From contig NZ_ADVG01000001.1 in NCBI RefSeq assembly GCF_000178855.1, positions 1,550,001-1,614,000 on the forward strand: a DNA stretch of 64,000 nt, in the 5' to 3' direction. Made by a program: the position numbers and the translations under genes. The stretch comes from Ktedonobacter racemifer DSM 44963. GTDB taxonomy: Bacteria; Chloroflexota; Ktedonobacteria; Ktedonobacterales; Ktedonobacteraceae. Below are positions 26,690 to 35,675 of the stretch, one piece after another (position 1 is the first letter of the stretch; every line of letters starts with the position of its first letter). Below the pieces are notes generated by a model. It was not told the origin of the DNA and ran no database searches. It was given only the letters and a program-made list of their open reading frames with translations.

Positions 26690-28489
26690 ATGCGGCTGTG
26701 GTGGCGTTTCCTCCCGTTACTCAAACCCTATCGTGGGCGCTTGCTCGTCACCTTCCTGGCGACACTGGTCCGTCCTCTCCTCAATGCGGCAAAGATTTAC
26801 CTGCTCAAGCTGATTGTCGACAATCTGGCGCAGTCGCCTACCAGTCAACTGGCTTTGATCATCTGTGGAGCGTACCTGCTCATCGCGCTGGTCAAAGGTG
26901 GAGCAAACTTTGTCGATCAATATTATGGTGCATTTGTTGGCGGACGCATGGTGATTGATCTGCGTCAGCGCCTTTATGATCGTTTCTTGCGCCTGTCCTT
27001 GCGCTATCATGGCGAACACCGCGTTGGCGAAAGCATCAGCCGCCTGATGAGCGATGTTGGGGCCATCGAAGACCTGCTGGTATCAGGCCTGACCGATGGC
27101 TTGTCGCAGGCGCTGACGGTACTGATCTTCGCTGGTATGCTCTTCTCCCTGGACCCGCGCCTGGCGTTGATTTCGCTGCTGATTCTGCCTTTCCTCTTTG
27201 CGTCGTTGGTGGTCTATGCACAAAAAAGTCGGGTTGCCTCGCGTGAGGTACGAACGCGCCTGGCTGAGTTGACCTCGACCGCAGAGGAAGGCTTCTCTAC
27301 CATTGCCTTGGTCAAGACGTTCATGCGCATGGAGCATGAAGAGACACGCCTGCGCGAACGAGGTATGCAGCATTGGAAGGCACGGCAGCGCGTTGCTACG
27401 CTCCGTGGCATTTTTGTTCCGGTGAGCGATGTAGTAGCAACGGTAGGGACGGTGATCGTCGTCTATTTCGGCGCCCAGGCTCTGGCAACGGGGACGCTGA
27501 CTATTGGTGGGCTGGTGATTTTCCTGGGCTACCTGGGGCAACTCTACACACCACTGCTCGGCTTGAGCAGGCTGGGGAATACGATGCAGGGAGGCTTTGC
27601 TGCGGCAGAACGAGTCGCTGAGACCCTCGACTTGCCAGAAAGCGAGGACGAGCCGCGTGCTGCGACATGCCCCTGGTCTGTGTTGCTACCAGAACAAGCA
27701 GCCTCTGTTCCGGCGCTAGTCTTTGATCATGTCACATTTGCGTACAAGGCTGAGCAACCCGTCTTGCGCGACTTTTCATTAACCGTTCCAGCGGGAGCCA
27801 TTGTGGCACTTGTGGGGGCGAGTGGAGCAGGCAAATCAACAGCTGTGGCTCTGCTCCAGAGGCTTTATGACCCGGATAATGGACGTATACTGTTCTTTGG
27901 CCATGATCTGTGCGAATTTGATACCGAGACGCTACGGCAGCGGCTGGCTGTGGTGCCACAAGAGGTCTCACTCTTGATGGGTACAGTGCGAGACAATATT
28001 GTGTATGGCCGCCTCGATGCTACTGAAGAGATCATCACGCGAGCCGCCCAACAAGCCGGAGTAGGCGAGATGAAATTGCCAGAAGGACTGGACACCCATA
28101 TTGGTGCTCGTGGAACCAGGCTCTCCGGCGGCCAGCGCCAGCGGATAGCGATCGCACGGGCGCTCGTGCGTGAGGCGCCACTGCTTATTCTGGACGAGGC
28201 CACCTCGGCGCTGGATGCGCTGGCTGAGGAACGCTTGAGGACAACACTTGAAGTGCTGCGCAAGCGTCATACCATCCTGTTGATCGCGCACCGTCTCTCT
28301 ACCGTCCGTACTGCAGACATGATCGCTGTGGTTGATGGTGGACGCGTCGTTGAGTTCGGCAACCATGTGTCGTTGCTTGCACGTAATGGGGCCTACGCGG
28401 CGCTCGTCCAGGCGCAACTGTCAGTGGATGTCATGCAACAAACACCCATGGTGTCACCCCGTCTTCCCTCACCATCTTTGTTCTCATAA
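26690..28489 (+). CDS. ABC exporter, fused permease and ATPase
   Basis: A 599-residue half-transporter, started at MRLWWRFLPLLKPYRG (26690, RBS AAGAAAGG) since the upstream codons are not conserved. Residues 1-310 form a six-helix type IV exporter membrane domain. The C-terminal ATPase has Walker A GASGAGKSTAVALL, Q-loop VVPQEVSLLMGTV, signature LSGGQRQRIAIARAL, Walker B LLILDEATSALD and the H-loop LLIAHRLST. It would act as a homodimer exporting a lipid, peptide or drug. No peptidase (C39) domain is fused. A 36-residue peptide gene follows behind a duplicated copy of the same leader, so a peptide substrate is plausible but unproven. Confidence 0.92.
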   Translation: MRLWWRFLPLLKPYRGRLLVTFLATLVRPLLNAAKIYLLKLIVDNLAQSPTSQLALIICGAYLLIALVKGGANFVDQYYGAFVGGRMVIDLRQRLYDRFLRLSLRYHGEHRVGESISRLMSDVGAIEDLLVSGLTDGLSQALTVLIFAGMLFSLDPRLALISLLILPFLFASLVVYAQKSRVASREVRTRLAELTSTAEEGFSTIALVKTFMRMEHEETRLRERGMQHWKARQRVATLRGIFVPVSDVVATVGTVIVVYFGAQALATGTLTIGGLVIFLGYLGQLYTPLLGLSRLGNTMQGGFAAAERVAETLDLPESEDEPRAATCPWSVLLPEQAASVPALVFDHVTFAYKAEQPVLRDFSLTVPAGAIVALVGASGAGKSTAVALLQRLYDPDNGRILFFGHDLCEFDTETLRQRLAVVPQEVSLLMGTVRDNIVYGRLDATEEIITRAAQQAGVGEMKLPEGLDTHIGARGTRLSGGQRQRIAIARALVREAPLLILDEATSALDALAEERLRTTLEVLRKRHTILLIAHRLSTVRTADMIAVVDGGRVVEFGNHVSLLARNGAYAALVQAQLSVDVMQQTPMVSPRLPSPSLFS

Positions 28490-28567
28490 GAAACTCATCT
28501 TCCTCCCATCGCCGATCCGGTATACTCGCAGTGCGTAGACGGGTGACAGTCACGCAGAGATCACAAA
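28489..28567 (+). promoter_or_regulatory. second copy of the exporter leader, upstream of the peptide gene
   Basis: Repeats 26498-26578 (TAAGAAACTCATCTTCCTCC ... ACAGTCACGCAGAGATCACA). It begins at the exporter stop codon, so the exporter's end coincides with the repeat edge. A possible -10 TATACT lies at about 28523. The duplication puts the exporter between two direct repeats. Confidence 0.65.
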
Positions 28568-28585
28568 AGAAAGGAGGATACACTG

Positions 28586-28696
28586 ATGGAAGCAGTAGGT
28601 CTCGAAAGCGAGAGCATCGAGGTAGCAGGGCCAGAAACCGATGGACCTGGTGGCCCCAATACCCAACAGGATGGCAACTTTGACGGCAATTACTAA
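28586..28696 (+). CDS. 36-residue peptide, possible exported peptide precursor
   Basis: A short gene preceded by an excellent RBS (AAAGGAGG eight bases before ATG) and followed by a GC-rich hairpin. It encodes an acidic N-terminal part (MEAVGLESESIEVAGPETD) and a Gly/Asn/Gln-rich C-terminal part (GPGGPNTQQDGNFDGNY). The leader/core look, the position right after an ABC exporter and the shared duplicated leader sequence suggest a secreted or modified peptide. There is no cysteine, so no disulfide or thioether. The Gly-Gly...Asp spacing would permit a lasso ring in principle, but no cyclase, protease or RRE gene lies nearby. The function call is therefore only a hypothesis; that it is a translated gene is more secure. 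Confidence 0.6.
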   Translation: MEAVGLESESIEVAGPETDGPGGPNTQQDGNFDGNY

Positions 28697-28720
28697 GTTG
28701 CCCGATCCGAGATAATACTG

Positions 28721-28752
28721 GGGCCTGGAGGGGGAACATTCCCTTCAGGCCC
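28721..28752 (+). terminator. hairpin after the small peptide gene
   Basis: GGGCCTG (28721-28727) pairs with CAGGCCC (28746-28752), with an inner AGGG/CCCT helix. A short T-run (GGTTTCC) follows. It separates the peptide gene from the lipoprotein gene. Confidence 0.65.
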
Positions 28753-28852
28753 TGGTTTCCTCATGAATGAGCGAGTGAAGACGCGCGTGAGCATCGTGAA
28801 GACGCCTTTTCCCCGCGAGAGAAAGATCGAAGCAACAAGGAGAAACCCATCT

Positions 28853-29536
28853 ATGCAATTTCGTGCGTGGTACAGACAAATATCCGCCATTGGTATCGTC
28901 ACCCTCCTAGCAATCTGGCTGGCTGGTTGCGGCGCGCTCGTGACGTCAGCTCCCCCCCCGCAGGCGACGGCCTCGACCGCAGTCATCAAACCCTACCCAA
29001 CCCCCAGTAGCACCCAGTCGCTTTATAGCAGTGCTCTCACCGCTCAGGCAGCAGGCTGGGCAAGTGGCCCAGAGTGCGCCTTTACCAGTCATGGGCTCGC
29101 AATACGACCCAATGGAGGTCAGGCGTACATTTGTTTTGCCCCAACCTCACCGCCCACAGATCTCTCAGTGACTGTGACAGTGCAACAGACCAGTGGTACA
29201 CCCACCCACGCCTTCGGTATCGCCATCCGCCACACGGCCCCAAAGACCTACGCCTTTTTCGGCATTGATGGGCGTGGACACTTTGCGTTCACCACTGTTG
29301 TCAACGATGTCAGCCACACGGTCATTCCTTTCACTCCGAATGCTGCTATCCATGCAGGAGCCAAAGCCACAAATCGGCTCCAGGTAATCGCCTCGGGTCA
29401 GACAATCACGCTCCTGGTGAATGGCACCCCCGTTGGGCAAGCAACCCTCTCAACCGCTGCAAGTGGTACCGTGGGCTTGCGCGGCATTAATGATGGTGAG
29501 GTCGTTTTTCAACACTTGTCGATTGCGCAGGTATGA
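28853..29536 (+). CDS. secreted lipoprotein with a LamG/DUF1080-like domain
   Basis: Started at MQFRAWYRQISAIGIV (28853, RBS AAGGAG). The signal peptide ends in the lipobox LAGC (residues about 22-25), so the protein is lipid-anchored outside the membrane. A Pro/Thr/Ser linker leads to a beta-sandwich of about 170 residues (SPECAFTSHGLAIRPNGGQA, then FGIDGRGHFAFTTVV and NRLQVIASGQTITLLVNGTP). The pattern matches concanavalin-like DUF1080/3-keto-disaccharide-hydrolase-type domains that bind or cut sugars; no catalytic set is obvious, so binding is likelier. A decayed copy of its first codons is found near 35.55 kb. Confidence 0.75.
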   Translation: MQFRAWYRQISAIGIVTLLAIWLAGCGALVTSAPPPQATASTAVIKPYPTPSSTQSLYSSALTAQAAGWASGPECAFTSHGLAIRPNGGQAYICFAPTSPPTDLSVTVTVQQTSGTPTHAFGIAIRHTAPKTYAFFGIDGRGHFAFTTVVNDVSHTVIPFTPNAAIHAGAKATNRLQVIASGQTITLLVNGTPVGQATLSTAASGTVGLRGINDGEVVFQHLSIAQV

Positions 29537-29565
29537 GGGGAGGATACGTCCCCCCTTTCGTCTGT
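29533..29565 (+). terminator. terminator after the lipoprotein gene
   Basis: GAGGGGA at the stop codon pairs with TCCCCCC about nine bases on, followed by CTTTCGTCTGTTT. Position and T-rich tail fit an intrinsic terminator. The following 270 bases to the glycosidase gene contain no gene. Confidence 0.6.
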
Positions 29566-29840
29566 TTGCGTCACTTGCCGGTTGCGCTTCCTGGTCCGGG
29601 TACACACCATTTTGCTGATATACCTGTAGGTGTTGTCCTGGAACAGCAATCAGGAGATCTTACCCCGTTCGACTAAGCAAGTACCACATCGGTCCAGGAA
29701 CTGGGTGGAGAGGGCAAAAGGGCACATTCCGCAATCGAGTGATGCGCATTTGGGGATATATGGATGCGCAGAGAGCGTCAGTTAACACATTTATGAGTAA
29801 TTTGCTGATTTCTTAAAGAATATGAAAAGGGATAGATAAA

Positions 29841-31097
29841 GTGTTCTCAAATCGACAAACATCGAGACAGCTGACGCCTTTGACACCACCAATTTGCGTG
29901 GCGTCGAAGAGAAAATCGAAGTCGCGCAAGAAGCGGGTACCGCTCTGGTTTGCTATGTGTAGCATTGTTGCGATTCTCGTGGTAGTCTTTGTGTCGCAAG
30001 GGAATGGGTCAGGTGGGGCATGGCTGGCAGATACGTTGCGGGCGGTAGCAGGGCCTACGATCACGGCGCGAGCCGAATCGTGGTATCTCAACTTTATGAA
30101 TACAGCGTCGCAGGTACAGTATCAAATGGGTAATAAAAAAGTGAGCGCGCCGTGGAGCGGGGCACAAGTAACCCCATCGCCCTCGCCAACGCGGCCCGCG
30201 TGGTCAACCTTATCGCCCATGACGCTCACCTCGATGACTCCATTGGTCAGTCCCGCGCTCACTGGTGAGGGAACCTGGACGACGCTGGATCAAGCTCCTC
30301 GGCCGTATAACTACTTACCACTGGATGCCAAAGCCTATATACGCCCTGACCCATCGCATCCGTATGCTATCGTGACCATGCTGCAATTTGATTCGCGTTT
30401 CACGTCATTGCACATCGTAGGTGGTACCGCCGAACCGGGGGGACCACGAGGTATGCGTGGCCCCGGAGTCATTCCCGTCACTGATCAGCAAGGCCACGCG
30501 TTGCTGGCGACCTTCAATGGTGGCTTCAAATACAGGGATGGTCACTATGGGTTAATGTCGGGTGGTACGGTGTATGTTCCTCCTGTCTCTGGCGTTGCCA
30601 CCATCGCCATCACGAAAGAGGGCAAACTGATCCTTGGTGCTTGGGGGGTTGATCCACAGCTTAACAGCCAGAATGCGGATCTCGTGGCCTGGCGGCAAAA
30701 CGCGGCTCTGCTGATTGATAAGGGCGTAATCAATTCGTTGACGCAGGATGGAGCGGCCTGGGGTGGAACAGTCTTAAATAGCGCCTATACCTGGCGCTCG
30801 GCGATTGGCATTACGGCGGGGGGAACGTTCATTTATGCGGCAGGGAATGCGCTCACCGCTGAAACCCTCGGAGTGGCCATGAAATCTGCCGGCGTAGTGA
30901 TGGGGATGCAAACGGACATCAATCCATTCTGGGTACGTGCTTTTCTCTACAATCGTGATCGGAACGGGCAGTTACAAGTCAACAAATTGCACTCCGAGAT
31001 GCAGGGGACTGGATACGAATACCTGAACGGCACGGCGCGTGATTTCTTTTACCTGACCCGCTTTGCTCCCACGATTCCACCCGCCAATGGAAAGTGA
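29841..31097 (+). CDS. phosphodiester glycosidase (NAGPA-type) family protein, membrane-anchored
   Basis: A 418-residue protein from a GTG at 29841. One N-terminal transmembrane helix (LWFAMCSIVAILVVVFV, residues about 36-52) anchors it, followed by a Ser/Thr/Pro spacer. From about residue 150 the domain shows the family signatures: DQQGHALLATFNGGFKYRDG, DKGVINSLTQDGAAWGG, WRSAIGITAGGTFIYAAGNA and GVVMGMQTDINPFW. Relatives release terminal sugars from phosphodiesters in exopolysaccharides or teichoic acids. With the sugar-binding-like lipoprotein upstream it suggests cell-surface glycan work. Start uncertain by some ten codons. Confidence 0.85.
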   Translation: MFSNRQTSRQLTPLTPPICVASKRKSKSRKKRVPLWFAMCSIVAILVVVFVSQGNGSGGAWLADTLRAVAGPTITARAESWYLNFMNTASQVQYQMGNKKVSAPWSGAQVTPSPSPTRPAWSTLSPMTLTSMTPLVSPALTGEGTWTTLDQAPRPYNYLPLDAKAYIRPDPSHPYAIVTMLQFDSRFTSLHIVGGTAEPGGPRGMRGPGVIPVTDQQGHALLATFNGGFKYRDGHYGLMSGGTVYVPPVSGVATIAITKEGKLILGAWGVDPQLNSQNADLVAWRQNAALLIDKGVINSLTQDGAAWGGTVLNSAYTWRSAIGITAGGTFIYAAGNALTAETLGVAMKSAGVVMGMQTDINPFWVRAFLYNRDRNGQLQVNKLHSEMQGTGYEYLNGTARDFFYLTRFAPTIPPANGK

Positions 31098-31295
31098 GAG
31101 GGAAGGGAGGTCTCCCGCCCCCCACGGATTGCGTAACGAGAGAACGCGAGTGTTGAACGCTCACGTTCTCGACTCGAACGCTCAGGCTGGAAGGTAGCGT
31201 TTGCGTGGTACTGTTTGCCACTGCATCTACGACGCCACCTGCGATATTTGGAGCAAGGCAACGCTGATAGAGTGAGTATGCAAGAAAGGTTGCAT

Positions 31296-31421
31296 ATGAA
31301 GCGATACGGAAATCCTCGCCATTTATTGACCATTCTAAGGGTGCTACTCACCGTACTCTTCTACGCGATCTTCGTACTCGGTATTGCCTTTGGCCTTTTC
31401 TTCATCATATTTGGGCAATAG
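31296..31421 (+). CDS. 41-residue single-pass membrane peptide
   Basis: Starts at MKRYGNPRHLLTILRV behind GAAAGG; a basic N-terminus is followed by one long hydrophobic helix (TVLFYAIFVLGIAFGLFFII) and FGQ at the end. Small membrane proteins of this form are often real but unnamed. It is followed by the ISL3 remnant. A hairpin at about 31138-31168 (GAGAACG/CGTTCTC) lies between it and the glycosidase gene. Confidence 0.5.
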   Translation: MKRYGNPRHLLTILRVLLTVLFYAIFVLGIAFGLFFIIFGQ

Positions 31422-31480
31422 AAACCACGGAATGCGCAACGAGACCTAAGCAAGCTCATACGTTCAAAAGATGTACCTAA

Positions 31481-31830
31481 TCAAGCAAAGACCTCTTGAA
31501 AAACAGGCACATTGCGCGCTCCGTCCAGGAAACGGATTCGCAAGTAGGTTTCATAGGGAGCCAGGATTCCTGGAGGGACTGGGCGTTCAGGTTTTTCGGG
31601 AAAGCGATCAGCCGTTTGCAGCGCTTGTGGATCAACTTGCTTGGCACCACAAGCTCGCCTTCCCTGCACGATCTCGGCCGATGAGTTGGACGCTTGGATG
31701 GTATTTGAGCCGCCTCTCCAGTGTGACGGCTTGGTGGTCTGGAAGGAGATCAATGGCGTTCCATCCTCTGAAGGAATGAGAATAGTCCCATATCTTTTGC
31801 CACGGTGGGAACGTTGTTGACACAACGGGC
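31481..31830 (-). pseudogene. ISL3-family transposase remnant
   Basis: Pieces of the ISL3 core occur in successive frames on the minus strand: SHRGKRYGTILI, then AIDLLPDHQAVTLERRL with SVQLIGRDRAGKA, then a return to GAKQVDPQALQTADRF and APYETYLRIRFLDGARNV. These match, in order, the 'RG..YGTILVDLE..PIDLLPDR', 'SRDRSGAY' and 'QVADRFHLL...PY..YL..RW..G' stretches of the family. Several frame changes and loss of both ends make it a relic. Confidence 0.75.
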
Positions 31831-31920
31831 TTTAGCCCGCCGCAAGCTGCGCCGTTTCAACGGCGGCAGTGAGGCGTGTCCCGGCTTTAGCCCGTGCATA
31901 GCACATTATAGAACATATGT

Positions 31921-31949
31921 TTGACAACTCCAACGTATTGGAGTATACT
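31921..31949 (+). promoter_or_regulatory. consensus promoter with operator-like palindrome in the spacer
   Basis: TTGACA (31921-31926), 17 bases, then TATACT (31944-31949). The spacer holds the perfect palindrome ACTCCAACGTATTGGAGT (31927-31944). A protein bound there would block RNA polymerase. The promoter reads into the tnpB start at 31994. Confidence 0.75.
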
Positions 31950-32194
31950 CTAAAAGAGACACAATATATTTGTTTGAGAGAAACGTACGAAAAATGGCAA
32001 AAGCCACGAAAACAATCAGACAAGCGTTGCAGTATCCGCCACAGTCAGCCCGCTCCTTCGCGGAGCATCAGGCGCTCTACAATCGTGTCGTGGCCTTCTA
32101 CTTTGAGGTCATCCAGGCCCATGAGGGCCTCCTCTCTCTCAAGAGCAAGGAGGCCCTCACCGCCCTGGAGAAACTCACCCATGCGACGGAGAAG

Positions 32195-34081
32195 TGTATT
32201 GTTTTCCGACTTCAGCTCTTGCAAGAGTACTTGAGATTACAAAAAACAAGCGCTCAAGCAAAAAGCAAACGAGTAAGCATGAGAACATGAGCGAGAAAAA
32301 TGAGGAAAGAGTCGTCCAGGAAGGGAGAAAAGTAGGCGCGCAAGTGATGAAGAGCAAACGAGCAAGCAGAAAAGTGGACAGCAGTCTCCTCGACGAATCT
32401 ACTCCCGCAAGCAAGCACAAAGATTATCGCGCCTGGAGGTGTCGCCGTCGCAGGTTCATCATGCGCTGTCGTTCCTCTGAACGAGCGCGCTCTTGCATCA
32501 AGGCAATGTAGTCATCGAGCGGCATCCGTTGGCCTTGCAGCCCTTTGATGGGAAGCTGCTTGATGATGCTCTCATGCTGCAGAACCTCGAAGCAGCGCTC
32601 AACTGCATTGACACACAAGGTGATGAGCTGTCCAGCCAGTGCTTGCTTGATGTAATAGTCAGCCCCATCAACGCTCACGCGACCGTCTGACTTGACGCGT
32701 CGTGCATAGGTCCGCCCGTGAACCGCTTGTAAGCAGGCATCCGGGTCGACCACAGCTGGAAGCGCGGGTAAGGTGGGCAGAACAGGATGCGCCTGGCTGG
32801 GAGGACGATTGCGACAACTGCGCCCCTGATGAGGACGTTGTGTGTTGTAGAAGTGCTCAAAGGCCTCGGTAACGTTGCGCACCTCTTCGAGGGTCCCAGG
32901 ACGATGTACGAACAGACATTCTTCTTTGTAGGTCCGATGATAGCGCTCCACATAGCAGTTAAGTTCCGGGTGGCGTGGTGGCAAGATATTGGGTTGCACG
33001 CCGACACACAAGAGAAATTGGCACAGGGCCGAGGGAAAATCGCGTGCTGTTGCACTTCCCACCCAGCGGGGATCGCGATCAAAAGTCAAGATGCTAGGAC
33101 AGCCAGAGCGACGCAAGAAGGCGACCACCGCCTGGAAGGCCGTTTCCGCGTGAAAATCTTCATGAACCTGGGCATCGAGCAAGAGGGAGGTGCCCGCGTC
33201 GACAAAGTTGCACGCTTCGATCACATGCTGCCGCGCGGGCATCAGGATCATGCAGATCAGCAGGAACGGTGGAAATGTCTTTGAAGTCGAGTTGGACTTC
33301 TTCCAAAGGGGCTCTTGGCAGGCGCGGAGAGCGTTGACGAGGGGGATCGCGCTCAATGGCTCCTGCAGCATCCAGGATGCGCCAGATGGTGCGTGTCGAA
33401 CGAGGCAAGCGGGCCTTTTTTGCCTGCAAGGCGCGCATCTCGCTGCAGATAATACAGGATCGCCAGTGGTCCAGGCGTGCGCTGCAACGGCTCTGGGGGA
33501 GCCTGACGGATCGAGAGCACCCGCTCTTTGACCTCAGTGTCAATGCGAGGAGGGTGATGGTGAGGGGCGCGAGAGCGAGAAAAGAAGATGGAAGCATCGA
33601 GCGCTCCCTGGGCTTGGGCTTCTCGAAACCGCTGACGCCAGGTACAAACCATGCTCACAGAGCAGCCGACCGCATCAGCATACTGCTGAAGTGTCCACTC
33701 AGGATGCTGCTGAAGCAGGTGGAAGAGGTGAGCACGCTTTCCAACATATTCAACTTCCATAACACTCCCTTTCTGAGAAGCGGAGAGCAGAGAAAACGAT
33801 CACCTGTCATGGAGTTTACCTGATGAAAGGGAAGGGAGTCGAGCAAGCGGACAAGGGCTATTTCACAGTGAGAAGCAAGGAGTAAAAAGAGAGCCTGCTC
33901 GCTTGATTTTGAGAAGCGAGCAGGCTCTCTTTTTACTACTTGCTTGCTTATTTCAAGCAATCAAGGAAGCGCAAATTTACTGTTTGCTTGCTAAAACAAG
34001 CGAGCAAGTGCGATATTCATAGCTTGTTTGCTTTTTCGATCTCAAGTACTTTTGCGAGAGCCAAAGTCGGAAAACAATACA
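32195..34081 (-). mobile_element. IS481/rve-type insertion sequence with long TIRs and 6-bp target duplication
   Basis: Ends begin TGTATTGTTTTCCGACTT on both sides. The inverted repeat extends to about 42 bp with four mismatches that I can see. GAGAAG flanks the element at 32189-32194 and 34082-34087. Inside each end there are arrays of short words (AGCAAACGAGCAAGC and variants at 32245-32415; GCTTGCTT-type words at 33840-34030) in mirror orientation, likely transposase-binding sites. Length 1887 bp. Confidence 0.88.
32424..33760 (-). pseudogene. rve/IS481-like transposase, two frame changes
   Basis: The first frame (33353-33760) has an N-terminal HTH (LQQYADAVGCSVSMVCTWRQ). A short middle frame carries WRILDAAGAIERDPPRQRSP and the first acidic stretch EEVQLDFKDISTVPAD. 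The third frame (from about 33260 down to 32424) carries the rve core: FVDAGTSLLLDAQVHEDF, LTFDRDPRWVG and the glutamate in LNCYVERYHRTYKEECL. Each passage is a +1 step, so two indels separate the parts. The copy is inactive by itself, though its intact TIRs might still be mobilised in trans. Confidence 0.82.
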
Positions 34082-35519
34082 GAGAAGAGCCCCCATCCCA
34101 TTCTGCCACTCTCCGACATCGCCCCGGATATCCCCGCGATGTTCCGCCGCGCCGCCATCAATGCGGCCCTTGGCTCTGCACGCGCATTTTTCTCCTCGCT
34201 CAAAACGTGGCGAGCACGCAAAGAGAAGCACGAGGCCAAACCATGCAAAAAGGGCAAGAAGAAGCAGCCGTTCAGGGAGCGGCCACCGGTCCCGCCGCGC
34301 ACCTGGAACAAGTCGGCCTCCTTCTACGCGGGCTTGTGGAAAGAACGCTCTCAGCACTCCATCATGCTCAGAGTGTGGACCGGCTCGTGCTGGTCCTGGC
34401 TCAAAATTGGTGCGCTTTCTCGCGATATTCCCGAGGGGTACGCAATAGGGAGCCCGCAACTGGTTCGCAAGGGGGATAGCTGGTGGTTACATACTCCCAT
34501 TGAGAAGACCTTCGAGGCTCCCGCAAAGAGCGGAGAGCAACTCACCACCGCCCAGACACGTCTCTGCGCGGTGGATCTCAATCTCGACAAGCATCTCGCT
34601 GTGTGCAGCGTCCAGACGGTTGACGGCACCATCCTGGCTACTTCCTTCATTGGAAATGGCACAGCGGTATCGGGCTGTAGGAAGCGACTGCTCGGACGCA
34701 TTGCACACAAGCGATCTCAGACTGGCATCATTGCCGAAGGGGAACAGGACAATGCTGATCTGTGGCGCAAGATCAGGCACGTGGACGAACAGATCGCGCA
34801 CCTGGTGAGCGCCCGCATTGTCCAGTTCGCCACCAAGCACGAGGCGAGTATTCTCGTCTTCGAGCATCTAGGCACCCTGTGCCCGGAAAAAGGCACGTAT
34901 TCGCGCCGCAGCAACAGGAAACGCGCATACTGGATGCGCAGGGCGCATCTTCAAGTACGCGAAGTACAAGGCGTGGAATGCAGGTGGTCTCATCACGTGC
35001 CGCGTCAATCCGCGCAATACGAGCCGGCAATGCCATCGCTGTCACGCGCCCGTCATTCGCTACAATGAGGGTGAGCCGGTTGAGGGATACACGCCCGGCG
35101 CGGCGCTTTGCCTGTGCCCGCAATGCCAGATGCGCGACCATGCCGACCGCAATGCCAGTCTGAGAATCGGTCAGCGCTTGATCGAGCGCTCCCAAGAACC
35201 GTTGAAGGAAAAGCCCCATGCTCGTTCGCGATGTGCGATGAGGGGGTCGAAAGACCCAGGTGTTGGGATCTCTCAGGATGCCGAACGCGAAGGGCAACCA
35301 TCTCTTGCTCAAGCAAGGCAAGGGGATCACGCCAACGGGCCTGGCACCGCCCAGGGGGGGTTGCGCCGGATGGGTGCGCGCTTCTCAGATATGGCTACCA
35401 CACTACGCCTCCATTTTGAGTAGTCCCTACGGGATATGTCTCACGCAGGCGCTTACGGAACCGTGTCAGAAGCTGCTGGGCTTTAGCCCATGCGGAGTGT
35501 CACAGAGTGGACAAACGGC

Positions 35520-35600
35520 TTCAGACGTTTCCATGAAGCAACAAAGAGAAACACGTCTATGCAACCTCGTGCGTGGTAGAGCCAAGTATACACTTTTGGT
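35520..35600 (+). pseudogene. crumb of a lipoprotein gene start
   Basis: GAAGCAACAAAGAGAAACAC followed by TCTATGCAACCTCGTGCGTG matches the RBS and first codons of the lipoprotein gene at 28.82-28.88 kb with scattered substitutions. A stop follows six codons after the ATG. It is the trace of a lost second copy. Confidence 0.6.
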
Positions 35601-35675
35601 AGTAGGGTATCTTCATGCTACAACAGGTCAAGCATTATACGACCCGATGTCAGAAAAGCATGAGTAAATAGCGTT

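Larger units (their letters stand above)
31994..35423 (+). pseudogene. tnpB: tnpB split by an IS and frameshifted
   Basis: The N-terminal part (31994-32194: MAKATKTIRQALQYPPQSAR, then HQALYNRVVAFYFEV and ALEKLTHATEK) resumes in frame at 34088 (SPHPILPLSDIAPDIPAMFR) if the IS and one copy of the six-base GAGAAG duplication are removed. RuvC residues are seen in LCAVDLNLDKHLAVC and ILVFEHLGT. Near 34938 a one-base change moves the tail to another frame, where the zinc finger (QCHRCHAPV, LCPQC-type) and the last aspartate (MRDHADRNASLRIG) are found. The gene was probably functional before these two hits. Confidence 0.85.
31820..35490 (+). mobile_element. IS200/IS605-type tnpB element, interrupted
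   Basis: The left end carries CGGGCTTTAGCCCGCCGCAA (about 31828) and a second GGCTTTAGCCCG word near 31884, matching the left end of the RHH+TnpB element at 51.22 kb. The right end near 35465-35490 has a TGGGCTTTAGCCCA hairpin. Between them lies one tnpB, split by a 1.9 kb IS. No tnpA is present. Exact ends are uncertain because IS605-type elements lack inverted repeats and target duplications. Confidence 0.7.

Noticed and set aside
28586..28696. Lasso-peptide precursor
   Set aside because: A Gly...Asp ring of eight is possible on paper, but there is no Thr at the proper place before that glycine and no cyclase, protease or RRE gene nearby. I keep it only as a possible exported peptide.
32240..34030. 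CRISPR-like array because of repeated GCAAGC words
   Set aside because: The words are short, irregularly spaced and mirrored at the two ends of a transposon; they are subterminal binding sites, not repeats with spacers.
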